A model generated the notes under the pieces. The model was not told where the DNA came from. It searched no databases and saw nothing but the letters and a program-made list of their open reading frames with translations. This document shows positions 62,884 to 64,000 of a stretch of 64,000 nucleotides of DNA, in pieces. The stretch is from positions 2,356,001 through 2,420,000 of the forward strand of contig NC_014963.1 in NCBI RefSeq assembly GCF_000179915.2, in the 5' to 3' direction. The stretch comes from Terriglobus saanensis SP1PR4. GTDB lineage: Bacteria > Acidobacteriota > Terriglobia > Terriglobales > Acidobacteriaceae. The translations under genes were made by a program, and so were the position numbers. The first letter of the stretch is position 1. Each line of letters starts with the position of its first letter.

Positions 62884-63780
62884 ATGACCGCACATTGGCG
62901 CCACCCTCCTCACTTCATGCCGGACGCGACTCCCATTTCCGACGCATCAACCTCCCTCCAAGCGTGGAGATTGAAGCTTGCCTATGACGGCACAGACTTC
63001 GCTGGCTGGCAGGTACAGCCGGGCCTTCCTACGATTCAAGGCTCGCTGGCGAGCGCCATTCGTTCTGTAACTTCCGAGGAGGTGTTGCCCCAGGGCTCTG
63101 GCCGAACCGATGCAGGGGTGCACGCACTGGGGCAGGTCGTCTCGCTCAAGTTGGCCGTGCCCATCCCTCCGGACAATCTTAAGCGCGCCCTCAATCGCAT
63201 CCTGCCCACCAGTATTCGCGTTCTGGAAGCTGGAATCGTCGCGCCGGAGTTCCATGCGCGCCGTGGCGTCCTCAGTAAGACCTACCGGTACACCCTCTTC
63301 CTCTGTCGTCCCACAAAGGATGTCGAAGAGATCGTCTGCTCTCCGGAAAGAGCACGCTGGGTATGGCAGTATCCCGCGCCACTTGACGTCGCCGCCATGA
63401 TGCAAGCCGCGGAAAGGTTTGTAGGAACACACGACTTTACCTCGTTTGCCGCCAACGATCCCGAGCGCAAGACCCGTTTGGAGGCGGAAAGCAACGCCCC
63501 GGACAATATCCGAACACTCTATTCGTCGGCATGGACTCTGTGCGGAGACGAACTCTCCTACCAGGTCAGGGGGTCCGGCTTTCTTCACCATATGGTGCGC
63601 AACCTGGTCGGAACCTGCGTCGATGTGGGTGCTGGCCGCATCCTTGCTACTGAGATGGAGAAGATTCTGGTTGCAAAAAATCGCGGTGCCGCTGGCCCAA
63701 CGGCACCGCCGCAAGGCCTCAGTCTGCTCGAAGTCGAATATGGGTCGGAGGATCTCTCCGATAAGGACAAGCGCGCATGA
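62884..63780 (+). CDS. truA: tRNA pseudouridine(38-40) synthase TruA
   Basis: 298 residues. Blocks: LKLAYDGTDFAGWQVQPG at the N-terminus, SGRTDAGVHALGQVVS with the catalytic Asp, FHARRGVLSKTYRYTLF, GTHDFTSFAAND and GSGFLHHMVRNLVGTCVDVG. It converts U38, U39 or U40 of tRNA anticodon stems to pseudouridine. An ATG at 62917 could also be the start; no strong ribosome site separates them. The TGA overlaps the next ATG. Divergent from the TolC-like gene. Confidence 0.94.
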   Translation: MTAHWRHPPHFMPDATPISDASTSLQAWRLKLAYDGTDFAGWQVQPGLPTIQGSLASAIRSVTSEEVLPQGSGRTDAGVHALGQVVSLKLAVPIPPDNLKRALNRILPTSIRVLEAGIVAPEFHARRGVLSKTYRYTLFLCRPTKDVEEIVCSPERARWVWQYPAPLDVAAMMQAAERFVGTHDFTSFAANDPERKTRLEAESNAPDNIRTLYSSAWTLCGDELSYQVRGSGFLHHMVRNLVGTCVDVGAGRILATEMEKILVAKNRGAAGPTAPPQGLSLLEVEYGSEDLSDKDKRA

Positions 63781-64000
63781 ACGCCTCAGCCCATCAACGG
63801 ATCGTTCGGATCGCCGCGCTTCCGGCAGTGCATCGCGCGTTTCAATGGCTGCACCTGCAGGAACAACGGTTTCGCCAGTGGCAGATCGATCTGACCCGCA
63901 TCCCTGCACCTCCTTTTGGAGAAGCCAAGCGCGCCGCATGGACGCTGGAACAGATGCAGACGCTCAGCCTGACTTCTACCGGAATCGACGGCGCTGGCAA
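63777..64000 (+). CDS. M20 family peptidase, N-terminal fragment
   Basis: The gene runs off the window; 74 codons are visible. It begins at the ATG that overlaps the truA stop (ATGA at 63777-63780). The segment VHRAFQWLHLQEQRFRQWQI then DLTRIPAPPFGEAKRAAW matches the N-terminus of M20/M25/M40 peptidases, whose first block (IPAPPFGE) lies before the metal-binding region. Catalytic residues would lie beyond the window. Confidence 0.7.
   Translation, partial: MNASAHQRIVRIAALPAVHRAFQWLHLQEQRFRQWQIDLTRIPAPPFGEAKRAAWTLEQMQTLSLTSTGIDGAG

Overview
The window looks like the core chromosome of a moderately GC-rich, Gram-negative aerobe. The best guess is an Acidobacteriota of the Terriglobia type (Terriglobus, Granulicella or Edaphobacter relatives). 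This is inferred from the combination of a complete Tol-Pal system, hopanoid genes (shc, hpnH, hpnG, hpnA), an aa3-type oxidase operon tied to pdxST, a Tat-exported PaoABC-type molybdoenzyme and a PDZ/7TM/GAF/PAS histidine kinase; it has not been verified by a search. No rRNA, tRNA, CRISPR array, insertion sequence or prophage was recognised.

Layout. 1-7400 is the end of an envelope or exopolysaccharide cluster: the end of a chain-length determinant, a flippase, an O-antigen ligase/polymerase-like protein, a glycosyltransferase and, convergently, a secreted beta-helix protein and a second glycosyltransferase. 7600-9100 holds ribBA, whose GTP cyclohydrolase II half has lost its zinc cysteines, and a 75-residue gene with its own promoter. 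9300-13270 is paoABC; recQ follows. 15815-20811 is pdxS, pdxT and coxB-coxA-coxC plus a 66-residue membrane protein. 20896-23952 holds an M20 peptidase, an alpha/beta hydrolase and an argD-like aminotransferase. 24240-28617 is a two-component system (kinase and sigma-54 activator) behind a convincing -24/-12 promoter.

28633-40442 is dominated by minus-strand genes and is the hopanoid region. One run reads recN, a 49-residue metallothionein-like gene, ispH, shc, a 41-residue membrane peptide, hpnH and an LSm-like protein. hpnA and hpnG lie further downstream, separated by a short-chain dehydrogenase that looks less GC-rich than its neighbours. IspH supplies isoprenoid precursor, Shc cyclises squalene, HpnH adds adenosine, HpnG removes adenine and HpnA is thought to act on the sugar head group.

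40627-45857 is tolQ-tolR-tolA-tolB-pal-cpoB. Its Pal carries an extra Ig-like domain. Then come a small membrane protein and, on the minus strand, a Rieske ferredoxin, carA and carB, with a terminator-like hairpin between carA and carB. 51383-52843 encodes an alpha/beta-hydrolase-fold protein without its catalytic residues, and a DoxX protein. 53021-57300 holds a DUF1501 protein, a fused 2-oxo acid dehydrogenase E1 and two tandem small secreted proteins that resemble each other. The window ends with an MscS channel, a YyaL/DUF255 protein, a TolC-like outer membrane protein, truA and the start of an M20 peptidase.

The best candidates for undescribed biology are three genes below 50 codons (41-residue peptide in the hopanoid operon, 49-residue metallothionein-like protein, 35-residue membrane peptide beside hpnA), the degenerate enzyme halves (RibBA, alpha/beta hydrolase), the Ig-like Pal, and the oxidase subunit I lacking the usual D-channel aspartate.
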